Source: Flavobacteriaceae bacterium
GTDB lineage: Bacteria > Bacteroidota > Bacteroidia > Flavobacteriales > Flavobacteriaceae
DNA: 64,000 nucleotides
Assembly (NCBI GenBank): GCA_030683815.1
Contig: JAUXPJ010000002.1
Span: 85,499 to 149,498, forward strand
Direction: 5' to 3'
Part shown: positions 26,453-34,418 of the stretch, piece after piece
Layout: each line of letters opens with the position of its first letter
Position numbering within the stretch: position 1 is the first letter of the stretch
The notes under the pieces: generated by a model
What the model was told of the DNA's origin: nothing
Seen by the model: only the letters and a program-made list of their open reading frames with translations
Databases searched by the model: none
Made by a program: the position numbers and the translations under genes

Positions 26453-29400
26453 CTAATAGTTTAAATTCATCCCCAACCATCTTTCAGCAGTGGCTATGGA
26501 AACTCTTTTTCTTTTGGCATAATCACTCACCTGTTCCTTGGATATTTTACCCACGTTAAAATAGTGTGATTGAGGATGGGAAAAGTAAAATCCGCAAACG
26601 GAAGCCGCAGGATACATCGAAAAATTTTCGGTTAAGCTTACGCCAATATTGGCTTCTACATCCAGCACTTTAAACAACACTTCTTTTTCAGAATGTTCGG
26701 GGCAGGCCGGATATCCCGGTGCAGGTCTGATTCCCTGAAATTCTTCTTTCAATAATTGTTCAAAATTAATTTTTGGGTCACTTTCATAAGCCCAATACTC
26801 TTTTCTAACTTGGGTGTGGATCATCTCAGCCAATGCTTCTGCAAGTCTATCGGCCAAAAGTTTAATCATAATGCTGCTGTAATCATCATGGGTAGTTTCA
26901 AATTGCTGAATCCATTTTTCAATACCAAATCCTGCAGAAACCACAAACATTCCAAGGGTATCACCACTATTTGGAGAAATAAAATCAGCCAAACAAACAT
27001 TGGGAGTTCCTTCACTCTTTTGTTTCTGACTTCTCAGAAAACAAAAAGCAGCTAATTTTTGGGATGAATTTTTGGGGTCATAAATAACAATATCTTCATC
27101 CTCAGATTTAGCGGGGAATAAACCAATCACTGCTTTAGCTTCAATCCAACTTTCGTTGATGACGGTATCGAGCATTTGATTGGCGTCATCATAGAGTTTT
27201 TTAGCTTCAACGCCTTTTTCAGGATGATCAAATATCGCCGGATATTTACCCGATATTTTCCAGGCATGGAAAAAGAAAGTCCAGTCAATATAAGGTCTGA
27301 TTTCTGCTAAAGAAATAGCATTAAATACTTTTATGCCTGTAAATGGGGGATTCGGAATTTGATATTGATTCCAATCAATCGCTAATTTATTTTTTTGAGC
27401 GAGCTCAAAACTCAACACATCTTTACCCAACTGATTTGCTTGGTGTTTTAACAACAATGATTGATACTTTATTTTTATATCATTAATTAATAGGGTCTTG
27501 TTCTTTTCAGATAATAAGGATGAAACTACGCCCACTGCTTTGGAAGCATCGCGAATGTGAATGACAGAAGCATGATAGAATGGCGCTATTTTAATGGCGG
27601 TGTGAAGTTCTGAGGTAGTGGCGCCGCCGATTAATAAAGGTATTTCAAGTTGATGTCGTTTCATTTCGGAGGCTACATGCGCCATTTCTTCCAAAGAAGG
27701 TGTAATCAATCCGCTTAAACCGATGATATCTACTTTTTGTTCGATGGCTGTTTCAATAATTTTTTCGGCAGAAACCATCACGCCTAAATCAATCACTTCG
27801 TAGTTGTTACATCCTAAAACAACGCCCACAATATTTTTACCGATATCATGAACATCGCCTTTTACAGTTGCTAGCAATATTTTGCCGGCATTTGAATTAT
27901 CTCCGTTGATTGATTTTTCAGCTTCAATATAAGGTTGGAGGTATGCCACCGCTTTTTTCATAACTCGGGCACTTTTTACCACTTGAGGGAGAAACATTTT
28001 TCCTTGACCGAAAAGATCTCCCACTTGAGACATTCCATCCATCAACGGAATTTCAATAATCTCAAGGGTTCTCGGATACCGCGCACGCGCCAACTCTACA
28101 TCTTCTTCAATAAAATCCGCAATACCATGAATCAGCGCATAAGAAATACGTTCATTAACAGATTGCGTTCTCCACTCCAATTCTTTTTTCTTTACGGTTT
28201 CCTTATCCTTGAAATGAAGCCCAAATTCAACGAGACGTTCGGTTGCATCCGACCTGCGGTTCAGAACTAAATCTTCAACCCGTTCCAGAAGTTCTTTTGG
28301 GATAGCATCATAAATCTGCAACATTCCCGGGTTTACAATTCCCATATCAAGTCCTTGTTGTATAGCATGATAGAGAAAAACGGAGTGAATAGCTTCTCTT
28401 ATAGTGTCGTTGCCACGGAACGAAAAAGAGAGGTTGCTAATTCCTCCACTTGTTTTGGCGTGAGGCAAGTTTTCTTTAATCCACTTGACAGTATCGATAA
28501 AATCAACTGCATAATTTTGATGCTCTTCAATACCGGTTCCGATGGCCAATACATTGGAATCAAAAATGATATCGTGCGGAGGAAATCCTATTTTATCAAC
28601 CAAAATATCATAGGCTCTTTTGCAAATTTCAATACGACGAGGATAACTATCCGCCTGCCCTTGTTCGTCAAAAGCCATCACCACGACTGCTGCTCCATAG
28701 CGCCTAATTTGTGTGGCTCTTTTGCGAAATTCTTCTTCTCCTTCTTTTAAACTGATAGAATTGACCAACGCTTTTCCTTGTAAACATTTCAATCCGGTTT
28801 CTATAACAGACCATTTAGAAGAATCTATCATGATGGGTAATCGTGAAATATCCGGTTCTGAAACGAGCATGTGAAGGAATTTTTCCATCGCTTTTTCACT
28901 ATCAATCATCGCATCATCCATATTGATATCCAATATCTGAGCACCACCTTCCACTTGATCTCTAGCTACAGAAAGTGCTTCTTCATACTTTTCTTCTGCG
29001 ATGAGTCGAGCAAATTTTCGCGATCCGGCAACATTAGTTCGTTCTCCTATATTAATAAAATTACTTCCGGGAAAAATGGTCAACGGCTCCAGTCCGCTTA
29101 GTTTTAACTGATGTGATTCTTCCGGAAGTAGGCGCGGACTTGCTTTTTCTACAAATTTCGAAAATTGTGCAATATGAGCTGGGGTAGTTCCGCAACAACC
29201 GCCTATGATATTTACGAATCTATTATCGAGAAAATCTTTGATATAGACACCCATTTTTTCAGGACTTTCATCGTATTCTCCGAAATGATTGGGTAATCCG
29301 GCATTGGGGAAAACGCATAAATTAAAAGGTGATTTGGCTGATAATTCTTCTATAAAAGGTCGGAGTTCTTTGGCACCCAGCGCACAATTAAATCCCAAAC

Positions 29401-30118
29401 TCAGCAGTGGAATATGAGACAGAGAATTCAAAAATGCTTCCACCGTCTGACCTGAAAGGGTGCGACCACTGGCATCTGTTATGGTTCCTGAAATCATTAC
29501 AGGTAAGCGCAAATTTCTTTTTTCAAAAACGGCTTCAACAGCACTGATCGCAGCTTTTGCATTAAGGGTATCAAAAATAGTTTCGATCAATAAAATATCA
29601 ACTCCGCCGGCTATGAGGCCATCTGCTTGTTCCATATAAGCATCCTTCAATTCATCAAAAGAAACAGCTCTGAAACCAGGGTTACTGACATCGGGCGACA
29701 TGGAAGCGGTTTTATTGGTAGGGCCCATAGATCCTGCTACAAATCGAGGTTTGGCGTTATTTAATACCGTATATTCAGCAGCAACTTCACAAGCGATACG
29801 TGCCGATTCGTAATTGAGTTCCCAACAATAAGACTCCATTTTATAATCTGCCATGGAAATCTTATTGGCATTAAATGTATTGGTTTCGATGATATCAGCA
29901 CCTGCCTCTAGGTATTGTTGATGAATGGTTTTGATGATATCAGGTTGGGTAAGCGACAGCAAATCGTTATTTCCTTTTAAATAGATTTCCCAATTTTTAA
30001 ATTGCTCAGCCCGAAAATCAGCTTCGGTAAGTTTATATTGCTGTATCATGGTGCCCATAGCGCCATCTAATAATAAAACCTTGTCTTTTAACAGTTGAAA
30101 AATATCCTTTTTAATCAT
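26453..30118 (-). CDS. metH: Cobalamin-dependent methionine synthase, full length
   Basis: This 1221-residue, four-module enzyme transfers a methyl group from 5-methyl-THF through cobalamin to homocysteine. The modules appear in order. The homocysteine/zinc domain has [11 protein letters not shown] and [14 protein letters not shown] supplying three Cys ligands. The pterin domain has [19 protein letters not shown]. The B12 cap and Rossmann domain has [19 protein letters not shown], with His as the Co ligand. The AdoMet activation domain has [15 protein letters not shown]. Many Bacteroidota split the homocysteine domain into a separate gene; here all modules are fused. Expression is probably controlled by the SAM-I riboswitch at 30204-30309; metF follows in the same operon. 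Confidence 0.98.
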   Translation of the reverse strand: MIKKDIFQLLKDKVLLLDGAMGTMIQQYKLTEADFRAEQFKNWEIYLKGNNDLLSLTQPDIIKTIHQQYLEAGADIIETNTFNANKISMADYKMESYCWELNYESARIACEVAAEYTVLNNAKPRFVAGSMGPTNKTASMSPDVSNPGFRAVSFDELKDAYMEQADGLIAGGVDILLIETIFDTLNAKAAISAVEAVFEKRNLRLPVMISGTITDASGRTLSGQTVEAFLNSLSHIPLLSLGFNCALGAKELRPFIEELSAKSPFNLCVFPNAGLPNHFGEYDESPEKMGVYIKDFLDNRFVNIIGGCCGTTPAHIAQFSKFVEKASPRLLPEESHQLKLSGLEPLTIFPGSNFINIGERTNVAGSRKFARLIAEEKYEEALSVARDQVEGGAQILDINMDDAMIDSEKAMEKFLHMLVSEPDISRLPIMIDSSKWSVIETGLKCLQGKALVNSISLKEGEEEFRKRATQIRRYGAAVVVMAFDEQGQADSYPRRIEICKRAYDILVDKIGFPPHDIIFDSNVLAIGTGIEEHQNYAVDFIDTVKWIKENLPHAKTSGGISNLSFSFRGNDTIREAIHSVFLYHAIQQGLDMGIVNPGMLQIYDAIPKELLERVEDLVLNRRSDATERLVEFGLHFKDKETVKKKELEWRTQSVNERISYALIHGIADFIEEDVELARARYPRTLEIIEIPLMDGMSQVGDLFGQGKMFLPQVVKSARVMKKAVAYLQPYIEAEKSINGDNSNAGKILLATVKGDVHDIGKNIVGVVLGCNNYEVIDLGVMVSAEKIIETAIEQKVDIIGLSGLITPSLEEMAHVASEMKRHQLEIPLLIGGATTSELHTAIKIAPFYHASVIHIRDASKAVGVVSSLLSEKNKTLLINDIKIKYQSLLLKHQANQLGKDVLSFELAQKNKLAIDWNQYQIPNPPFTGIKVFNAISLAEIRPYIDWTFFFHAWKISGKYPAIFDHPEKGVEAKKLYDDANQMLDTVINESWIEAKAVIGLFPAKSEDEDIVIYDPKNSSQKLAAFCFLRSQKQKSEGTPNVCLADFISPNSGDTLGMFVVSAGFGIEKWIQQFETTHDDYSSIMIKLLADRLAEALAEMIHTQVRKEYWAYESDPKINFEQLLKEEFQGIRPAPGYPACPEHSEKEVLFKVLDVEANIGVSLTENFSMYPAASVCGFYFSHPQSHYFNVGKISKEQVSDYAKRKRVSIATAERWLGMNLNY

Positions 30119-30140
30119 AGTTTATCAATTAAATAACATA

Positions 30141-30167
30141 GATAAGTCAGGCAAAAGCAGTCTTATC
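30141..30167 (-). promoter_or_regulatory. Hairpin between the SAM-I aptamer and metH
   Basis: GATAAG and CTTATC form a six-base stem around an imperfect inner stem, 23-49 bases before the metH start and downstream of the aptamer. No T-tract follows. It may be part of the expression platform, acting on translation or on an alternative fold of the aptamer base stem. Confidence 0.35.
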
Positions 30168-30203
30168 AATTTGGCTGAAATTCAGCATTAATGATTTAGT
30201 GTT

Positions 30204-30309
30204 TAATTTATAAGTGGCCTAAAGCCTGGGTTGAAGCACCTATTCCGGTCGTTTGGAGGTTGCCAGAAGATCATAGTGCCCATACACTTCCTTCTTCTTT
30301 ATAAGTCAA
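30204..30309 (-). promoter_or_regulatory. SAM-I (S-box) riboswitch upstream of metH-metF
   Basis: Read on the minus strand, the region follows the S-box plan. The P1 arm is ACTTATAA. P2 is AGAAG pairing with CTTCT, with a kink-turn GGA/TGA. The hallmark TGATCTTCTGGCAACC follows. P3 is ACCTCC pairing with GGAATAGGT, then GGTGC, a short P4 region with GGC/GCC arms, and the closing TTATAAAT. It lies 86-191 bases upstream of metH. No poly-T terminator follows, so control may be translational or use the small hairpin at 30141-30167. In this class SAM binding normally shuts expression off. Confidence 0.85.
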
Positions 30310-30353
30310 ACACCCTTTATGAAAGGATTATTTGAAGTTTATTCTATGGTTAT

Positions 30354-30376
30354 TCTTTAATATTTATTATTAAAGA
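30354..30376 (-). terminator. AT-rich hairpin after metK
   Basis: TCTTTAATA (30354-30362) pairs with TATTAAAGA (30368-30376) around a five-base loop, 18 bases after the metK stop. It lacks a T-tract on the metK strand, so it is a weak terminator candidate. Confidence 0.35.
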
Positions 30377-30394
30377 GAATTTAAAGCATCTGGA

Positions 30395-31651
30395 TTATAA
30401 TCCAAATACTTTTTTAATATCAGTCACTCGGTCTAATTTTTCCCAAGTAAACAATTCAACAGCCAAGGTTTTGGTTTCTCCATTGGCAGATGTATAGGTT
30501 TTGGTGACGGTTTCATTTTTTCTGCCCATATGTCCGTAAGCTGCAGTGTCCAAATAAATAGGATTGCGCAATTTTAGATTTTTTTCAATATGATACGGAC
30601 GTAAATCGAACAATTGTTCAATTTTTATAGCTATTTCACTATCGCTTAAATTCACTTTTGCAGTGCCGTAGGTATTTACAAAAATACCCATTGGTCTTGC
30701 AACTCCGATAGCATAAGAGACTTGAACCAACATTTCACTACAAACACCGGCAGCTACCATATTTTTAGCGATATGTCGAACGGCATATGCGGCAGAACGG
30801 TCTACCTTACTTGGATCTTTTCCGCTAAAAGCGCCACCACCATGAGCTCCTTTTCCTCCATAAGTATCTACAATTATTTTCCGGCCGGTGAGTCCTGTAT
30901 CGCCATGTGGGCCACCAATAACAAATTTTCCGGTTGGGTTGATGAGGTATTCCGTTTCATCAGTAAAAAGAGCTTGAATTTGTTCTGATAATTGTGCTTT
31001 TACTCGTGGAATCAGGATGTTTATTAAATCAGATTGAATTTTTTTCAACATTTTCTCATCATCTGCATCGAATGGATCATGTTGTGTAGATACTACAATG
31101 GTTTTAATATATTTAGGAGTGTGATCATCATTATACTCAATGGTAACTTGAGATTTGGCATCCGGTCTTAAATAGTTAATTTCTTTTAATTCTCTACGTA
31201 ATACCGCCAATTCGATTAAAATTTTATGGCTTAAATCAAGTGCTAAAGGCATATAATTTTCCGTTTCACTTGTTGCATAACCAAACATCATTCCTTGGTC
31301 ACCAGCACCTTGATCTTCTGGATCTATCCGTTCAACACCTTGGTTGATATCAGATGATTGTTCATGAATAGCAGAAAATATTCCACAAGAATTGCCGTCA
31401 AACATATATTCACTTTTAGTGTAACCTATGTTGTTAATGACTTCACGAGCAATTTTTTGAACATCAAGATAAACACTTGATTTTACTTCGCCTGCTAATA
31501 CTACCTGACCTGTTGTAACCAAGGTTTCGCAAGCTACCTTTGAGTTTGGATCAAATGCTAAGAAATGATCGATAAGTGCGTCTGAAATTTGATCAGCTAC
31601 TTTATCCGGATGTCCTTCAGAAACAGATTCAGAAGTAAAAAAATAGGACAT
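30395..31651 (-). CDS. metK: S-adenosylmethionine synthetase
   Basis: This 418-residue enzyme makes SAM from methionine and ATP. All signatures are visible: [19 protein letters not shown] at the N-terminus, [10 protein letters not shown] near residue 117, the pyrophosphate-binding [20 protein letters not shown], and [19 protein letters not shown]. The length is slightly above that of E. coli MetK (384) through family-typical insertions. It lies upstream of metH on the same strand but is separated by 276 bp carrying a riboswitch, so the two are probably separate transcripts. Its own leader holds a SAM-II-like aptamer (31738-31795), giving direct product feedback. Confidence 0.98.
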   Translation of the reverse strand: MSYFFTSESVSEGHPDKVADQISDALIDHFLAFDPNSKVACETLVTTGQVVLAGEVKSSVYLDVQKIAREVINNIGYTKSEYMFDGNSCGIFSAIHEQSSDINQGVERIDPEDQGAGDQGMMFGYATSETENYMPLALDLSHKILIELAVLRRELKEINYLRPDAKSQVTIEYNDDHTPKYIKTIVVSTQHDPFDADDEKMLKKIQSDLINILIPRVKAQLSEQIQALFTDETEYLINPTGKFVIGGPHGDTGLTGRKIIVDTYGGKGAHGGGAFSGKDPSKVDRSAAYAVRHIAKNMVAAGVCSEMLVQVSYAIGVARPMGIFVNTYGTAKVNLSDSEIAIKIEQLFDLRPYHIEKNLKLRNPIYLDTAAYGHMGRKNETVTKTYTSANGETKTLAVELFTWEKLDRVTDIKKVFGL

Positions 31652-31686
31652 AATACATGTTTTTTTAAATAGTTCTTATTCAACTT

Positions 31687-31802
31687 AAAAAAATCAGAGA
31701 AAGGATTGGTGCAACCGGATGCTAAAAGAGTAATGAATTACTGTTTTAGCATTTTTTTAACGAGGTTGCAATCAGTCAAATTTTTCCTCTACGATTTTCT
31801 GA
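31687..31802 (-). promoter_or_regulatory. Alternative long hairpin with U-tract in the metK leader
   Basis: The bases after the aptamer are complementary to it. ATGCTAAAA (minus strand, 31752-31744) pairs with TTTTAGCAT (31727-31719), with a nested AGTAAT/ATTACT stem. GATTG plus CAACC (31773-31764) pair with GGTTG and CAATC (31716-31704) around a three-base bulge. TCAGA (31802-31798) pairs with TCTGA (31698-31694), directly followed by seven T. This fold excludes the aptamer pseudoknot and resembles a complex intrinsic terminator. Its direction of action is not known. Confidence 0.6.
31738..31795 (-). promoter_or_regulatory. SAM-II-like riboswitch aptamer upstream of metK
   Basis: On the minus strand the segment fits the SAM-II plan. 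A P1 arm GAGG (31789-31786) is followed by a loop ending in TTTGACTGATTGCA. Next come CCTC (31765-31762) closing P1, an A-rich linker, and GCTAAAA with a loop-pairing CAGT. The CAGT (31743-31740) pairs with ACTG (31776-31773) in the first loop, forming the H-type pseudoknot. The stretches TTGCA and GCTAAAA match conserved SAM-II nucleotides. It ends about 90 bases before the metK start. The class is recognised by eye; a covariance-model search would settle it. Confidence 0.72.
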
Positions 31803-31805
31803 CTG

Positions 31806-31838
31806 CAAATGTAGAAATTCTTTTGGAATCTGACCAAA
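31806..31838 (-). promoter_or_regulatory. Putative metK promoter
   Basis: The minus strand shows TACATTTG (31813-31806), an exact TAnnTTTG, with TTTG at 31838-31835, 21 bases upstream. Transcription would begin just before the SAM-II-like aptamer, so the whole switch would be in the leader. Confidence 0.5.
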
Positions 31839-31926
31839 AAAATCAATCTATTCTAAAATAAGAAGAATTTAAGGAGTTGTAAATAACTATCTTAAATAAC
31901 TCTATAAGGAAAAGTAATTTATTTGA

Positions 31927-31957
31927 CTTGTTTGGGTTGATTATTTGAGTAAATTTG
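31927..31957 (+). promoter_or_regulatory. Putative trxA promoter
   Basis: TAAATTTG (31950-31957) is an exact -7 element, with CTTG (31927-31930) 19 bases upstream as a -33 element. The trxA start is 36 bases downstream. Confidence 0.6.
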
Positions 31958-31993
31958 TGTTTATAAAATAAAACTTAAAAAACATATAGATAT

Positions 31994-32314
31994 ATGGCAT
32001 TAGCAGTAACCGATGCAACTTTTGAAGAAGTGGTATTAAAATCAAAACAACCAGTAATTGTAGATTTTTGGGCAGCTTGGTGTGGACCTTGTAGAATGTT
32101 AGCTCCGATTATGGAACAATTAAGTGAAGAATATGCCGGAAAAGCAGTTGTAGCCAAAGTTGATGTGGATGCAAACCAAGAATTTGCTGCGAAGTATGGA
32201 GTAAGAAATATTCCTACCGTATTGTTTTTTAATAAGGGAGAACAAGTAGATAAACAAGTTGGAGTAGCACCCAAAAGTGTTTATGTTGAAAAACTAGCCT
32301 CTTATTTAGGATAA
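31994..32314 (+). CDS. trxA: Thioredoxin
   Basis: A 106-residue cytoplasmic thioredoxin that reduces protein disulfides. The redox centre is WAAWCGPCRM at about residues 27-36, and the cis-proline loop reads VRNIPTVLFF. It has no signal peptide, unlike the two thioredoxin-fold lipoproteins elsewhere in the window (24482 and 51157). It is divergent from metK and has a good flavobacterial promoter 36 bases upstream. Thioredoxin also supplies electrons to ribonucleotide reductase and methionine sulfoxide reductases, but neither gene is here. The identification is certain. Confidence 0.97.
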   Translation: MALAVTDATFEEVVLKSKQPVIVDFWAAWCGPCRMLAPIMEQLSEEYAGKAVVAKVDVDANQEFAAKYGVRNIPTVLFFNKGEQVDKQVGVAPKSVYVEKLASYLG

Positions 32315-32431
32315 AATATAAAAAGAATAAATAGAATTTTTTCCATTTTCTTTTTAAAAGTCTGATTGTAAGTTTAGTATCATTACAGATTTTCAAAGCA
32401 TTTATAGAATGCTCAAATTTTAAAAAAAACA

Positions 32432-32462
32432 TTTGGAAATACGAAAATCCGCATTATATTTG
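32432..32462 (+). promoter_or_regulatory. tRNA-Asp promoter
   Basis: TTTG (32432-32435) and TATATTTG (32455-32462) are separated by 19 bases, a textbook Bacteroidota promoter, 16 bases before the mature tRNA. Confidence 0.75.
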
Positions 32463-32478
32463 CAACCGCTTAGAGCAC

Positions 32479-32552
32479 GGTTTGGTAGTTCAGCTGGTTA
32501 GAATACATGCCTGTCACGCATGGGGTCGCGGGTTCGAGTCCCGTCCAGACCG
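32479..32552 (+). tRNA. tRNA-Asp (GTC)
   Basis: A 74-base cloverleaf without encoded CCA. Acceptor GGTTTGG pairs with CCAGACC, the anticodon loop is CTGTCAC with anticodon GTC at 32513-32515, and the T-loop is GGTTCGAGTCC. An intrinsic terminator follows. The integrase stub and broken ywbE downstream suggest this tRNA once served as an integration site. Confidence 0.96.
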
Positions 32553-32568
32553 CTAAATAAAGTAAATT

Positions 32569-32607
32569 AAAACCTTAACAATCTTATAATAAGAAAGTTA
32601 AGGTTTT
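32569..32607 (+). terminator. Terminator of tRNA-Asp
   Basis: AAAACCTTAAC (32569-32579) and GTTAAGGTTTT (32597-32607) form an 11-bp stem over a 17-base loop ending in a T-run. Confidence 0.75.
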
Positions 32608-32718
32608 TTATTTTTACTATTTGTGCGATTTCTGTACGGTCAATTAAATTTTTGTGCTTTTTCCTTTATTAAATCAAGATTGGTAATTAATGAAAATTAA
32701 ATAGAAAAATGATTTTAT

Positions 32719-32919
32719 TTATCCAATATTTTTAACTTGTCCTACTTCACCGGATTGTACTTTAATTTCATGAGGATGATGAGGAGAGTCCGTTAAAATA
32801 CTCTTAACAACTCCTGTCGTTAATTGTCCTGTTCGTTAATTCTTTTTTTGAACAATCTCAACCTTTGTCCTTAATTGAATATTCTTTCTATTGCATCCAT
32901 CTAACTGATGGTCTTCCAT
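32719..32919 (-). pseudogene. YwbE family protein (DUF2196), interrupted by one stop codon
   Basis: The minus-strand frame from ATG (32917-32919) to TAA (32719) encodes 66 residues with a single internal stop, TAA at 32836-32838. The two halves read LDGCNRKNIQLRTKVEIVQK and RTGQLTTGVVKSILTDSPHH (PHEIKVQSGEVGQVKNIG follows). They match the small YwbE family, where the junction is typically KKDQRTG, so the stop is most simply a CAA-to-TAA change. The expected Met before DG is Leu, and the ATG used here lies further upstream, so decay may be broader. Function of the family is unknown. A sequencing error cannot be excluded. Confidence 0.7.
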
Positions 32920-32926
32920 TCGAGTC

Positions 32927-33103
32927 TTATTTTAGTGCTTTTTGTTTTTTATTGTTCCAGTTTTCTGGATTTACATTAAATCCGGTACTGAATACTTTTC
33001 GTTGTTTCTTTAAAGTAATTCTACATAATATAACACAAATTCCGTTAGAATTTATTTTATGTCTATTAACTAAATATAGTAGATTGATTCTCATAATGTT
33101 CAT
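32927..33103 (-). pseudogene. Tyrosine recombinase (integrase) N-terminal remnant
   Basis: Fifty-eight residues from the ATG at 33103 resemble the arm-type DNA-binding domain at the N-terminus of Bacteroidota phage-type integrases: LYLVNRHKINSNGICVILCR followed by ITLKKQRKVFSTGFNVNPEN and WNNKKQKA. The reading frame then stops at 32927, and no SAM-like or catalytic R-H-R-Y domain follows, whereas an intact enzyme has about 400 residues. It abuts the broken ywbE by eight bases and lies about 375 bp past the tRNA-Asp 3' end. It is most likely the stump of a lost integrative element; the match is by motif only. Confidence 0.5.
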
Positions 33104-33473
33104 GTTTTTTAATGGATGTCTTTTTTTATATAAATACAGGTTTAAAGCCGGTTTTTTTTGATAAAAAGTTGGCAACTTGGCAATTTGAAGTAAAATGCAA
33201 TGAATGCATACAATGCGGTGAAATAGGATATAATGAAGCATAAAATAAAAAATCCATTCATCTAATAATTGACAAATGGATTTCTAAAAAGTAGCGGGAT
33301 TTTCGGATTCCTCCATCCTACTAATTTTGATAGATATTTAGATAAATTTCAACTAAAGCATCTCAATGATTATTTCAATTTTGAATCAAAATCGTTCAAT
33401 ATTTGTTATGAGAGCGTTTAAAAATTGCAAAAATGGTTGTTCGTGATGGTCTGAAAATTATAGGATAGTGTCT
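33104..33473. other. Gene-free decayed stretch
   Basis: Holds a hairpin with arms AAATCCATT and AATGGATTT (about 33250-33283), the sequence GTAGCGGGA (33291-33299) identical to the 3' end of the initiator tRNA read in reverse, and copy A of a diverged direct repeat. No reading frame looks coding. Confidence 0.55.
33295..33406. repeat. Diverged direct repeat, copy A
   Basis: Begins with a 22-base block GGATTTTCGGATTCCTCCATCC and ends with CAATTTTGAATCAAAA and TCAATATTTGTT, with a related AT-rich middle. The partner copy B is at 34149-34263; the two flank the lipoprotein gene at 33474 in the same orientation. Confidence 0.7.
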
Positions 33474-34109
33474 TTAATTACAGTCAAAAACCTTATTTTT
33501 AACACTTCCTTTTACAGAAACTCCATTCACTTTCATATCTGACCAAATAGTAGCATAACCACTTTTCCCTTTACTGCAATCTGCTTTAACCATAAAACAA
33601 AACATGGGATTCCAACCAGCATTCAAATTTGTAATAGTAGTTATAACCGTTTGATTGTTTACATTATTAACGGTAAATATTCTGTGTTTATTTCCATTGG
33701 TAACATGAGGAACAAAATATGAAATATGAGGGAACGTAAATTCAACAACTGCATCAGTTAAAGTTTCCGGACTTATATACACAAAATGAGTCATTAAATC
33801 ATAGTTGTTCGCATTATATTCAGTTTCTCCGTTTATAAAATATGGTGAAAAATCATACGTTGGAAAAGTAGCATAACTATATATACCTGTTGCTAGTTTA
33901 GGAAAAATAGCCGTTTCCAACACATCATTATAATCCCAACTGCCAAATTCTGTAGCTGTTCTTAAAGCATCCTGAATTGCCGTTGTTTCCTCTGGAAGCT
34001 GATTAATAGTTTCAATAAAATCGGCATCCTCACTGCAAGATACTGCGCCAAAAATCATCACTATCCATAGTGTGTTTTTTAGCATTTTTAAGGCAAAAAC
34101 ATTTTTCAT
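33474..34109 (-). CDS. Hypothetical lipoprotein
   Basis: A 211-residue protein (or 203 from the second Met at 34085) with a lipoprotein signal ending in AVSC. I do not recognise the family. The mature part is beta-rich and Tyr/Asn-rich (TYDFSPYFINGETEYNANNY, HFVYISPETLTDAVVEFTFP), and two Cys near the C-terminus (FCFMVKADCSKGKSGY) plus a terminal Cys could form disulfides. It lies downstream of the AraC/TPR regulator on the same strand, 309 bp apart, and is bracketed by the two diverged repeats. The copy B repeat lies in its 5' region, so the repeat may carry its promoter. Confidence 0.6.
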   Translation of the reverse strand: MKNVFALKMLKNTLWIVMIFGAVSCSEDADFIETINQLPEETTAIQDALRTATEFGSWDYNDVLETAIFPKLATGIYSYATFPTYDFSPYFINGETEYNANNYDLMTHFVYISPETLTDAVVEFTFPHISYFVPHVTNGNKHRIFTVNNVNNQTVITTITNLNAGWNPMFCFMVKADCSKGKSGYATIWSDMKVNGVSVKGSVKNKVFDCN

Positions 34110-34148
34110 AGAAATAAAATTTAGTTAATATGTTTCCTACTCTTTTAA

Positions 34149-34263
34149 AGGATTTTCGGATTCCTCCATCCAATTGTAATTGAATTTTAATTGTAGGTAA
34201 ATTTCGAATAAAGTAACAAATGTTACATTGCAATTTTGAATCAAAAACTTTCAATATTTGTTT
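34149..34263. repeat. Diverged direct repeat, copy B, upstream of the lipoprotein gene
   Basis: Shares the 22-base block (34150-34171) and the block CAATTTTGAATCAAAA (34231-34246) with copy A. It occupies the 5' region of the lipoprotein gene on the minus strand. The rest of the 309-bp gap (34264-34418) shows no gene or clear signal. Confidence 0.7.
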
Positions 34264-34418
34264 ATTTATTTCAATTTTTATCGAAAGTTTTATTATTTAT
34301 TAGGAATGTTTAAATGACGATGACGTCGTTGTGGTAAGAAATGAAAGAAAAAGAGGAAAAGCTTTGGAGTATTCCTAAATTTCAGTGTTGGAAATGGTTT
34401 CAGAAGTAGAAATAATGC

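Noticed and set aside
32865..33161. Plus-strand reading frame opposite the integrase remnant
   Set aside because: It is Phe/Leu-rich without recognisable motif, and the opposite strand carries family-like sequence in the same place.
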